Shown here one piece after another: positions 6,708 through 11,637 of a DNA stretch of 26,967 nt. The DNA is taken from positions 1 to 26,967 of IMG/VR virus record IMGVR_UViG_3300032242_000213. The stretch is one strand, 5' to 3'. The notes under the pieces were generated by a model. The model was not told where the DNA came from, made no database searches, and saw nothing but the letters and a program-made list of their open reading frames with translations. Numbering within the stretch: position 1 is the stretch's first letter; every line of letters begins with the position of its first letter. This stretch comes from a virus. Made by a program: the position numbers and the translations under genes.

Positions 6708-7246
6708 AAATGCTTCCAATAAATTCCACGAATTGCTTTTTGAATCGTATCTTTACAAACTCCGTATTGTTGAGCCAATTCTTTGTAAGTAAAATTTTTT
6801 GTTTTGTATTTTTCTCTTGCTTCCAAAACTTGTTCTTGTGTTAACAATGAAGTCCCAACTTTTTCACCCTTTGCTTGTCTATTTTTTTTAACTTTATCGG
6901 CTTGATTGTCTGCGTGTGTTCCAATCAAAATATGACTAGGATTGCAACAACATGGGTTATCACAAATATGCATAGCAATCAACCCTTTGATGCTTTTGTT
7001 AAAAATTAATTCGTATGCTGTTCTGTGTGCTTGTTCACAAAATCCATTTTTATTGAATCTTCCATAACCCCATTGATTTAATTTTCCAAGCCAAGGCCAA
7101 CAATCAGCTTCCGATTTTTTTTCTACCAATGACCAAAATTCAGGACTTTTAACGCCAGGTTTTTGTTTTGGTACATCAAAACCGTTTTTTCTAGCTTTGT
7201 ACCTTCCGGTGCGCGTTGTTAAGTCAAAATTTTCTAAAGTTTTCAT
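6704..7246 (-). CDS. Free-standing HNH homing endonuclease
   Basis: This protein of 180 residues has an HNH_3-type core: AHRTAYEL (73-80), AMHICDNPCCCNPSHILIGT (91-110) and HADNQADK following, i.e. the His-Asn-His metal site and zinc-like cysteines. A C-terminal helix-turn-helix (about 150-175) would give target specificity. GGAG precedes the ATG by five bases. The gene is strikingly more AT-rich than both flanks and favours Lys/Asn/Ile codons, as expected for a recent mobile insertion between two early genes. Its stop overlaps the ATG of the downstream nuclease, so it has become integrated into the operon without breaking it. Confidence 0.9.
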   Translation of the reverse strand: MKTLENFDLTTRTGRYKARKNGFDVPKQKPGVKSPEFWSLVEKKSEADCWPWLGKLNQWGYGRFNKNGFCEQAHRTAYELIFNKSIKGLIAMHICDNPCCCNPSHILIGTHADNQADKVKKNRQAKGEKVGTSLLTQEQVLEAREKYKTKNFTYKELAQQYGVCKDTIQKAIRGIYWKHL

Positions 7247-7299
7247 GCTATCTCCACAAATTTATATGATGATAGCATCAATTTGTTATCCCATCAACC

Positions 7300-7473
7300 C
7301 TAGCTGCGTGGCGCATTCATTTCTTTCAAAACGTGGGCTTTAATGCCCGCAAACAAGTCATCTTCATCCATGCGCTGCACTTCGCGCCAGGCCCATTCTT
7401 TCCAAGCTGGCAGATGGCATAAGCGCACCATGTCAGCAAAGACGCGCTCACGGATTGCAATAGGGTCATACAC
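7300..7473 (-). CDS. Small conserved-looking phage protein, 57 residues
   Basis: The frame begins at GTG 7473, overlapping the stop of the preceding gene (GTGTATGA), and ends at TAG 7302-7300. The product reads (M)YDPIAIRERVFADMVRLCHL, continues with an amphipathic Trp-rich helix (PAWKEWAWREVQRM), then DEDDLFAGIKAHVLKEM. An alternative ATG at 7469 in another frame gives a less protein-like sequence. No strong Shine-Dalgarno site was seen, so coupling is likely. Function unknown; position after a replication-type gene suggests a replication accessory role. Confidence 0.6.
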   Translation of the reverse strand: MYDPIAIRERVFADMVRLCHLPAWKEWAWREVQRMDEDDLFAGIKAHVLKEMNAPRS

Positions 7474-7831
7474 GGCGAATTCGCAGTTCGTTCAAGCGTT
7501 CACGGATGTGGTCAGGCATAGGCGAGGCTTTTTTGTCATCTTCATAAATCTTTTGCAGCGCTGAATCCACCCGTTTTTTGTTAGGCATATCAGGCACTTC
7601 AGCCCCGTCCCAGCGTTGTTGATTAAGGTAGACAAGAGGCGCGGGAATGAATGCGCCATCTGATTTGAGCCATTGTTCAGTGGTCTTCATCCATTCAATG
7701 TGCTTAATGATTTGGTCGGCCTGAGTCTCGCAGTAAAACTTGACCCATTTTTCTACACATTTAGACTTTGCGCCCTTGCGCGGAGTCTTTGGGTAAGCAG
7801 TCCAAAACTTATCAAATCCTGATTCAAACAT
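7466..7831 (-). CDS. Putative replication protein (C-terminal-type domain of phage initiators)
   Basis: This protein of 121 residues contains FDKFWTAYPKTPRKGAKSKC at the start, then IIKHIEWMKTTEQW and GAFIPAPLVYLNQQRWDG. The WxAYP...KxA...W...PAPxxYLNxxRW pattern is shared with the C-terminal part of many phage replication initiators (lambda O/DnaT-like proteins), where it is usually preceded by a winged helix. Here that N-terminal domain is absent and the protein starts right at the motif. AAGGAG lies seven bases before the ATG. No helicase or loader follows, so host DnaB recruitment is only a guess. Confidence 0.65.
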   Translation of the reverse strand: MFESGFDKFWTAYPKTPRKGAKSKCVEKWVKFYCETQADQIIKHIEWMKTTEQWLKSDGAFIPAPLVYLNQQRWDGAEVPDMPNKKRVDSALQKIYEDDKKASPMPDHIRERLNELRIRRV

Positions 7832-7973
7832 CTGCTATCTCCTTAATTGCTTTTTGGTGAATGTTGGAGCAAAGCACAGCCTTACCGTGGTCAAAACCAA
7901 AGTTCGCTCTGTGCCGTGACTTGCTTTTCGGAGCCATGTCATCGCATCGCACTGGACAGACTATTTCAACCAC
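7824..7973 (-). CDS. Small hypothetical protein, first gene after the structured leader
   Basis: A frame from GTG 7973 to TGA 7824 gives 49 residues: (M)VEIVCPVRCDDMAPKSKSRH, followed by RANFGFDHGKAVLC and a helical end QKAIKEIADV. It contains three cysteines and two possible His ligands that could hold a metal. AAGGA stands nine bases before the GTG. An internal ATG at 7937 would give 37 residues but has no Shine-Dalgarno site. The end overlaps the next ATG by eight bases, as in other couplings here. No known family; coding is likely but not certain. Confidence 0.5.
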   Translation of the reverse strand: MVEIVCPVRCDDMAPKSKSRHRANFGFDHGKAVLCSNIHQKAIKEIADV

Positions 7974-7994
7974 CGCGCTCTATCCTTAGCCCAC

Positions 7995-8065
7995 GCTCCC
8001 TGCCTTGGCTTGCTCGTGCAGCAGGGTATCTCAGACGCAACCACCGACGTACCGCATTGCGTTGT
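7995..8065 (-). ncRNA. Two additional leader hairpins
   Basis: Between the main structured element and the first leftward gene are two more perfect inverted repeats. ACGCAA (8035-8040) pairs with TTGCGT (8057-8062). CCCTGC (7998-8003) pairs with GCAGGG (8021-8026), with a small TGC/GCA hairpin inside. No convincing ORF covers this stretch. They suggest that the structured RNA is either about 240 bases long or is followed by a structured 5' untranslated region. Confidence 0.45.
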
Positions 8066-8069
8066 CCAA

Positions 8070-8235
8070 AAGCAAAAACCCCGCAAGATGCTCTGTGGTC
8101 TTGGCTCTTGGCGAGAGCAACAGCAAGGCGATTGAACAGAAGGTCAAAAGACTCGCTTGCCGTACGACAAGACCACACAGTACCCTGCGGGGTTATTTCC
8201 ATCTGTTCATCGCCTAGATGCCACTCTAGACGGGT
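8070..8235 (-). ncRNA. Structured RNA element with long closing stem and possible pseudoknot
   Basis: On the leftward strand, 8186-8194 pairs with 8077-8085 (9 bp) and 8168-8177 with 8094-8103 (10 bp). The seven positions between stay in register with G-U and Watson-Crick pairs, giving a 27-position stem with two mismatches. Inside are a GCTCT/AGAGC hairpin (8104-8118) and a GCAAG-CGA/TCG-CTTGC stem (8123-8160). A CTAGA/TCTAG hairpin (8214-8229) precedes them. The A-C oppositions of the + strand become G-U pairs on the - strand, and GGGG is followed by a T-run (8078-8074), both pointing to leftward transcription. A strong promoter lies directly upstream. Whether it is a separate small RNA, an attenuator or an antitermination leader cannot be settled here. 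Confidence 0.65.
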
Positions 8236-8238
8236 TGG

Positions 8239-8268
8239 ATTATACATAAATTTAAGTCATTGTGTAAA
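8239..8268 (-). promoter_or_regulatory. Strong leftward sigma70-type promoter
   Basis: Read leftward, TTTACA (8268-8263) and a perfect TATAAT (8244-8239) are separated by 18 bases; the -35 differs from consensus at one position. Transcription would begin near 8232, a few bases before the first hairpin of the structured RNA. It lies over the 3' end of the 37-residue membrane peptide gene and points into the leftward early genes. Confidence 0.75.
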
Positions 8269-8365
8269 ACAGGTACAAAAGAAATGCCCATGCCCACCAA
8301 GGCGCGTGCCCAAAGATGCAAGCTACAAGCACCAAACAAAAGAAAAACAGTCTTAAAGAAACCAT
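8252..8365 (-). CDS. 37-residue membrane peptide
   Basis: A frame from ATG 8365 to TAA 8252 encodes a peptide starting MVSLRLFFFCLVLVACIFGH, followed by PWWAWAFLLYLFYTM. It has two hydrophobic stretches separated by a Gly-His-Ala-Pro turn, so it could cross the membrane once or as a hairpin. GAGG lies five bases before the ATG, inside the 3' end of the Cro-like gene, which it overlaps by 13 bases in another frame. Function unknown; candidates are superinfection exclusion or a toxin-like/lysis-control peptide. Its last bases overlap the promoter for the structured RNA. Confidence 0.65.
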   Translation of the reverse strand: MVSLRLFFFCLVLVACIFGHAPWWAWAFLLYLFYTMT

Positions 8366-8505
8366 TCGGGCCTCATAGCTTTTAGCTGCCACAACCTGGC
8401 TTTGGGGATTGCTTTCCATTGGGAAATGGCTGCGCTGCTGATGCCCAGGATTCGGGCTAGTGCGCTGGCTGTGCCTGCACGTTTGATTGCTTCTGCTTTG
8501 TCCAT
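8353..8505 (-). CDS. cro: Cro-like repressor
   Basis: The 50-residue protein starts MDKAEAIKRAGTASALARIL and continues GISSAAISQWKAIPKARLWQ. This matches P22-type Cro, including the helix-turn-helix (about residues 12-31) with the ALGIS-x-AA-x-SQW pattern and the conserved Ile-Pro after it. It is read leftward, divergent from the small-gene operon, as expected for an early switch protein binding operators in the gap. GGAAG directly abuts the ATG, so translation initiation looks weak. No CI-like partner was found in the window. Confidence 0.85.
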   Translation of the reverse strand: MDKAEAIKRAGTASALARILGISSAAISQWKAIPKARLWQLKAMRPEWFL

Positions 8506-8513
8506 CTTCCGAT

Positions 8514-8607
8514 GTTAACCTAGCTTACGATGTTTTTGCCATTAGGGTTAGTCCCTATAAAAAAAGCTATAAATTCCTTAAAAACAGGGTTAAGCCAGCT
8601 TACAATG
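8514..8607. promoter_or_regulatory. Divergent early control region with repeated operator-like sites
   Basis: The 158-bp gap between cro and the first rightward gene holds two near-identical 19-base direct repeats, 8514-8532 and 8589-8607, with consensus GTTAAsCyAGCTTACrATG (16 of 19 equal). The core of the second copy is TAAGC-CA-GCTTA, a perfect dyad; the first differs at one base. Between them is TAGGG-TTAGT-CCCTA (8543-8557). A possible leftward cro promoter, TTGTAA (8605-8600) and TTTAAG (8582-8577) at 17-base spacing, overlaps the second repeat. TATAAA boxes at 8556 and 8568 could serve rightward transcription, but no good -35 was seen. Confidence 0.6.
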
Positions 8608-8663
8608 CAGCTATCGCAACAACGCGATGTTTTGACCTCAACAAGGTTTTTAGGAGTAAATAA

Positions 8664-8870
8664 ATGACACGATTCACAGAAAAAACGGTTCGCACAGCCA
8701 ATCAATGGGTAAAGATTAGCCGCGACAACACCAAACGAACATTCACTTTTGCTCGCGGTTACGTTGGCCAATTTACAGCACATGAAATTGAAACGCTGAC
8801 TTTTAAGTGGGTTGCAAATTGGACTGAAGCCCTTGACCGCGCCAATCGCACTTTGGCTACTTACGCTTAA
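8664..8870 (+). CDS. Hypothetical protein, first gene of rightward operon
   Basis: A 68-residue basic protein starting MTRFTEKTVRTANQWVKISR with several aromatic residues (WVKI, FTFARGYVGQF, TFKWVANW) and a C-terminal amphipathic helix. AGGAG stands seven bases before the ATG. Being first behind the operator region, it is probably expressed earliest of the rightward genes. No family recognised; a small DNA- or host-protein-binding role would fit but is not shown. Confidence 0.75.
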   Translation: MTRFTEKTVRTANQWVKISRDNTKRTFTFARGYVGQFTAHEIETLTFKWVANWTEALDRANRTLATYA

Positions 8871-8885
8871 CCAAGGGGCAACAGC

Positions 8886-8978
8886 ATGACTAAAGAAACA
8901 TGGGATTCCATCATCACAACGGCAGCCATTGCCATCATTGCCTACACCATTGGCTACTTTGTCGGAGGCGGCGTATGA
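8886..8978 (+). CDS. 30-residue single-span membrane peptide
   Basis: ATG 8886 to TGA 8978 encodes MTKETWDSIITTAAIAIIAY followed by TIGYFVGGGV. Residues 8-30 form one hydrophobic span with a short charged N-terminus. AAGGGG lies seven bases upstream and the stop overlaps the next ATG (ATGA), so the gene is embedded in the operon. Function unknown. Confidence 0.65.
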   Translation: MTKETWDSIITTAAIAIIAYTIGYFVGGGV

Positions 8979-9169
8979 ATGAAACTCAGTTCACATACGA
9001 AGGTGCGGTCTTTGACATCGAATATGACATCAACCGCCTGGATGAGCCTACTGAAACATGGACAAGCATTTGGTCTATCAAGCACCAAGGCGTTGAATTC
9101 ATCGACATCTTGAGCAAAGACTTGCTGAAGTGGATTGAAGAACAACTCAACAAAACGCTGGAGAACTAA
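8975..9169 (+). CDS. Small acidic protein, paralogue A
   Basis: The protein of 64 residues starts MNETQFTYEGAVFDIEYDIN and ends in an amphipathic helix LLKWIEEQLNKTLEN. The ATG at 8975 overlaps the stop of the membrane peptide (ATGA); an upstream in-frame ATG in other-frame sequence is rejected. The order of a Tyr/Glu-rich beta region, (Q)G(V/L)E(F/W)ID and a helix ending LNK is repeated in the next gene, so the two are tandem paralogues. The acidic, all-small fold could mimic DNA or bind a host protein, but this is conjecture. Confidence 0.75.
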   Translation: MNETQFTYEGAVFDIEYDINRLDEPTETWTSIWSIKHQGVEFIDILSKDLLKWIEEQLNKTLEN

Positions 9170-9382
9170 ATGCCTACCTTACACACTTTTATGGAAGTAG
9201 AGTGGGACTTGAAGGCAAACGGCGAATTTGCCAAGCTGTTGGTTGCTTATGAAAAAAGCAGCATTGATGGCATTGTAACCATTTATTCAGTCATACAAGA
9301 CGGGCTAGAGTGGATTGACTACCTTAACGGCCGCACCCGCGCTTACATCACCAAATACATTTCAGAAAGGCTTAACAAATGA
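9170..9382 (+). CDS. Small acidic protein, paralogue B
   Basis: This protein of 70 residues starts MPTLHTFMEVEWDLKANGEF. It shares with the preceding gene the pattern of paired strands, then DGLEWIDYL and a final helix ending ERLNK. The ATG follows the previous stop without gap and GGAG is six bases upstream. The pair probably arose by tandem duplication followed by strong divergence. Function unknown. Confidence 0.75.
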   Translation: MPTLHTFMEVEWDLKANGEFAKLLVAYEKSSIDGIVTIYSVIQDGLEWIDYLNGRTRAYITKYISERLNK

Positions 9383-9576
9383 ACGCTGACGAACTTATCA
9401 AAGCTGCCGAAACGCACTCCATGAAATACAACGCTGACCCTGCTGACCGGCTGGCGTACGAAGTCGGAGCGCTGCGGGCCTATCTCCGCGACGTTTGCGA
9501 CATCTTAGACAACACGCGCCATGAACTTAAAACAGTCCAGGCCGAACTGATGTGGGAGCAAAAACATGGTCACTAG
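9379..9576 (+). CDS. Small helical hypothetical protein
   Basis: This protein of 65 residues starts MNADELIKAAETHSMKYNAD and is mostly helical, with the charged second half (LRAYLRDVCDILDN onward) likely to form a coiled coil. Its ATG overlaps the previous stop (ATGA), and its end overlaps the next ATG. No known family. Confidence 0.7.
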   Translation: MNADELIKAAETHSMKYNADPADRLAYEVGALRAYLRDVCDILDNTRHELKTVQAELMWEQKHGH

Positions 9577-9745
9577 CAACAACGCCAATGAAATCATTGC
9601 CGACTGCAAAACCAAGCTAGACCCCGCGGGTTGTTTAGAAATTTATGTCCGTTACTTGTGTGACCAACTGGAGTTAAAAGATGAACGAATCAGATTCAGA
9701 GACGAACAAATTAAGTGGCTCCACGCTCAATTCCCCAAAGCGTGA
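9566..9745 (+). CDS. 59-residue hypothetical protein
   Basis: ATG 9566 to TGA 9745 encodes MVTSNNANEIIADCKTKLDP followed by a charged helix ending WLHAQFPKA. GGGAG lies seven bases upstream inside the previous gene. The last 65 bases overlap the zinc-ribbon gene that follows, in another frame. The helical, charged character and clean RBS argue for real coding. Function unknown. Confidence 0.6.
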   Translation: MVTSNNANEIIADCKTKLDPAGCLEIYVRYLCDQLELKDERIRFRDEQIKWLHAQFPKA

Positions 9746-9872
9746 AGACTACGAATGCCCTGAGTGTGGGCGTGATTGTGGCGACTTAACCCGCCACGCT
9801 TTTGACGATGTGACTGTGCTTTGGTACTTCACTTGTGAACATTGTGGAATTGATTTTGGAGGTGACCTATGA
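9681..9872 (+). CDS. Small zinc-ribbon protein
   Basis: The 63-residue product has a Ser/Asn-rich N-terminal stretch and then YECPECGRDCGDL and YFTCEHCGIDFGG, i.e. two CxxC pairs plus an extra Cys, forming a zinc ribbon. GGAG is seven bases before the ATG at 9681. The ATG of the ERF gene overlaps its stop (ATGA). The N-terminal 21 residues are coded over the end of the upstream gene in another frame and may be a later extension. Likely a nucleic acid-binding or protein-binding accessory factor. Confidence 0.7.
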   Translation: MNESDSETNKLSGSTLNSPKREDYECPECGRDCGDLTRHAFDDVTVLWYFTCEHCGIDFGGDL

Positions 9873-10477
9873 AAAACATTGCATCAGCGTTAGTACGCGC
9901 CCAGCGCGGATTTGCACCGGCGTTAAAAACGTCTACAAACCCGCATTTCCGGTCTAAGTACGTTGACCTTGCCGGTTGCATTGAAGCGGTTGTAGATGCC
10001 TTAAACAGCGCAGGAATAGCCCTTATCCAACGCACATCTGAGGACAGCACCGGCGTAACTGTGGAAACGGTGTTTGTCCATGAATCGGGCGAAACTTTGG
10101 AGTGCGGCAAGCTGCACGTTCCTGCCAGCAAACAGGACGCGCAAGGGTATGGCTCGGCTTTGACTTACGCCAGGCGCTATAGCCTGATGGCGGCTTGCGG
10201 GATAGCACCCGAGGACGATGATGGCAATGCGGCATCCAAGACCCCAGCGCCAAAGGTGTCGGCCACCAAGACTGACCTGGTTTCCTCACACCGCATGGCA
10301 ATCATTGCAGATGTGGCAGCGGCTATTGGTGAGCGCATGAGCGCAAATGACCTTATCGGTGCGGTTGATGAATATTCAGGCATCACCGATGTAGAGGAAA
10401 AAATGGCATTGTGGGGAATGCTTGACAGCAAGACTCGCAGCGCAATCAAAAAACAAGCTGAATCACTTAAAGGGTAA
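9869..10477 (+). CDS. erf: ERF-family single-strand annealing recombinase
   Basis: The protein of 202 residues matches the ERF superfamily. Typical elements are NPHFRSKYVDLAGCIEAV near residues 24-41, the GIALIQRT strand, and QGYGSALTYARRYSLMAACG (about 92-111), the hallmark of the fold. A DDDG linker and Ala/Lys-rich stretch then lead to a C-terminal helical domain. It would anneal complementary single strands for phage recombination, genome circularisation or replication restart. It is coupled to the upstream zinc-ribbon gene by ATGA and sits two bases before the SSB-like gene, its expected partner. Confidence 0.93.
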   Translation: MKNIASALVRAQRGFAPALKTSTNPHFRSKYVDLAGCIEAVVDALNSAGIALIQRTSEDSTGVTVETVFVHESGETLECGKLHVPASKQDAQGYGSALTYARRYSLMAACGIAPEDDDGNAASKTPAPKVSATKTDLVSSHRMAIIADVAAAIGERMSANDLIGAVDEYSGITDVEEKMALWGMLDSKTRSAIKKQAESLKG

Positions 10478-10479
10478 TC

Positions 10480-10731
10480 ATGGCAATCATTTATGAAATC
10501 ACCGTCAAAGACGGAACCTATCAAAACAAACAAGGCGAGACCAAAAACTCGTATCAGCGCATTGGCGTGGTTATGGAGACCAAAGCCGGCCTGATGATGA
10601 AGTTGCGCTCTATCCCGATTGTTGAAGGTGGATGGAATGGCATGGCGTACCTTAACCAGCCGCGCCCTAAAGATGGATTCCCTAAAGATGACGGGTTTCC
10701 TAAAGACAACGACGAAGACCTACCTTTTTAA
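10480..10731 (+). CDS. Short single-stranded DNA-binding protein-like
   Basis: This 83-residue protein has a beta-rich body (about residues 1-60) compatible with a small OB-type fold. Its acidic end, KDNDEDLPF, closely matches the conserved SSB C-terminal tip DDDxPF that recruits partner proteins. Two GFPKD repeats (66-70 and 72-76) form the linker. AAGGG lies five bases upstream of the ATG. Its position directly after ERF supports a role with the annealing protein. Identity as SSB rests mainly on the tip and context, since the body is shorter than bacterial SSB. Confidence 0.7.
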   Translation: MAIIYEITVKDGTYQNKQGETKNSYQRIGVVMETKAGLMMKLRSIPIVEGGWNGMAYLNQPRPKDGFPKDDGFPKDNDEDLPF

Positions 10732-10741
10732 GTGAGGCCGT

Positions 10742-10948
10742 ATGTCACAAACTGATTGGATATTGAACAAGCTGCGGGCTGGCATCAGCCTGACCCCGAT
10801 TGACGCGCTGAACGGATGCGGATGCTTTCGCCTGGCGGCCATTGTGTTTGACCTTAAAAAAGGTGGATGGAACATTGAGACCATCATTGAGAAACACAAC
10901 AAAAAACGCTATGCCCGTTATGTGATGCAAACACCGGAGAAGCTATGA
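10742..10948 (+). CDS. Small helix-turn-helix protein (HTH_39-like)
   Basis: The protein of 68 residues starts MSQTDWILNKLRAGISLTPI and contains DALNGCGCFRLAAIVFDLKK followed by GGWNIET. The pattern of a short helix, S-(L)-TP-x-(D)AL, then a recognition helix RLAAxxxDLKKxGWNI fits the winged HTH domain common in phages (HTH_39). GAGG lies four bases upstream. It may act as a local regulator or DNA-binding adaptor. Confidence 0.8.
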   Translation: MSQTDWILNKLRAGISLTPIDALNGCGCFRLAAIVFDLKKGGWNIETIIEKHNKKRYARYVMQTPEKL

Positions 10949-11082
10949 AATACGTTGCTGATTTTTTTGCTGCAATCGGATTGGTTTTTACGATTGTTGT
11001 AGTTGGCTTTACCATTGGATACAAGTCTTGCGAACCATCGTGCCATAGCATGAAAGCGCTTTTTACGGAGAAATGCAAATGA
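10945..11082 (+). CDS. 45-residue membrane peptide with Cys-containing tail
   Basis: ATG 10945 (overlapping the previous stop as ATGA) to TGA 11082 encodes MKYVADFFAAIGLVFTIVVV, then GFTIGYKSCEPSCHSM and a charged tail. Residues 4-25 form one transmembrane helix; the tail carries three cysteines. The next ATG overlaps its stop. Function unknown. Confidence 0.65.
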   Translation: MKYVADFFAAIGLVFTIVVVGFTIGYKSCEPSCHSMKALFTEKCK

Positions 11083-11303
11083 AAGAAAACGTACCAATTA
11101 CCGACCCCGTGTGGATGGTTGACCCAAATTGGATGCAAAAGACAGGCGGCTATGCCAAGGACATGACCCTGCGTGACCACTACGCTGGGCTGGTTATGCA
11201 AGCGCTGGTGCGTTATGACGACGTGATTGAAGTGTGGCGTGGCATCCCCGACGATGCATACGAAATGGCAGACGCAATGCTGAAAGCGAGGGACGCGAAA
11301 TGA
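11079..11303 (+). CDS. Hypothetical protein, 74 residues
   Basis: The ATG at 11079 is chosen because it overlaps the previous stop (ATGA) and has GGAG eight bases upstream; another in-frame ATG occurs two codons earlier. The protein starts MKENVPITDPVWMVDPNWMQ and contains MTLRDHYAGLVMQALV and a helical, acidic end (AYEMADAMLKARDAK). The LRDxxAxxxMxAL segment followed by the A..MA.AML.AR ending recurs in many small phage proteins of unknown role. Confidence 0.8.
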   Translation: MKENVPITDPVWMVDPNWMQKTGGYAKDMTLRDHYAGLVMQALVRYDDVIEVWRGIPDDAYEMADAMLKARDAK

Positions 11304-11428
11304 ACAATGACGATACCGACGCTGGTGGCGACTTCTTTGTGGACTTTATTAAGACAGTCATTGCCATCTTTTGCTTTGTGCTGTTTGTTTCAATAATGGG
11401 CAGTTTTGTATGGGGATTGATAGCATGA
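11300..11428 (+). CDS. 42-residue membrane protein
   Basis: ATG 11300 overlaps the previous stop (ATGA). The product starts MNNDDTDAGGDFFVDFIKTV, with an acidic N-terminus followed by a single hydrophobic helix (about residues 18-40) ending WGLIA. The next gene again overlaps by ATGA. Function unknown. Confidence 0.65.
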   Translation: MNNDDTDAGGDFFVDFIKTVIAIFCFVLFVSIMGSFVWGLIA

Positions 11429-11637
11429 TTCAAGTTATCTACATTCCCGTTCTATTTGTTTGCATGGCAGGACATTGCGAGTTCATGCAAACGCAAAACT
11501 GGTACAAGTCAGAACAGCAATGCCGCGCCACATTGGATGAACAGAAAGAAAACCTACGCAAGATGGCCTTAAAGGGCGGGCAGATGGTCACCCAACTTGA
11601 AGGCACTTGCATCACACTACGAAATGGAATGCTATGA
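11425..11637 (+). CDS. Small possibly exported Cys-containing protein
   Basis: This 70-residue protein starts MIQVIYIPVLFVCMAGHCEF, a hydrophobic N-terminus that could be a signal sequence, followed by a hydrophilic part with NWYKSEQQCRATLDEQ and one more Cys (ITLRN preceded by GTC). Two or more Cys pairs could form disulfides in the periplasm. The ATG overlaps the previous stop (ATGA). An in-frame ATG 18 codons upstream has no support. Confidence 0.7.
   Translation: MIQVIYIPVLFVCMAGHCEFMQTQNWYKSEQQCRATLDEQKENLRKMALKGGQMVTQLEGTCITLRNGML

Noticed and set aside
7321-7469. ATG at 7469 in the alternative frame (47 codons)
   Set aside because: It has ATGA overlap but its product is Cys/Leu-rich and unlike a folded protein; the GTG 7473 frame gives a credible helical protein over the same DNA.
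8070-8235. tRNA or tmRNA interpretation of the structured region
   Set aside because: There is no cloverleaf, no T-loop GTTCRA sequence and no CCA end.
7966-8247. A 93-codon leftward frame across the structured RNA region
   Set aside because: It begins in the -10 box of the promoter (leaving no RBS), has no recognisable motif, and codes through both arms of the stem; the pairing pattern explains the sequence better.
7847-8356. A 169-codon rightward frame
   Set aside because: It runs antiparallel to several supported leftward genes and the structured RNA, has unlike-protein composition and no RBS.
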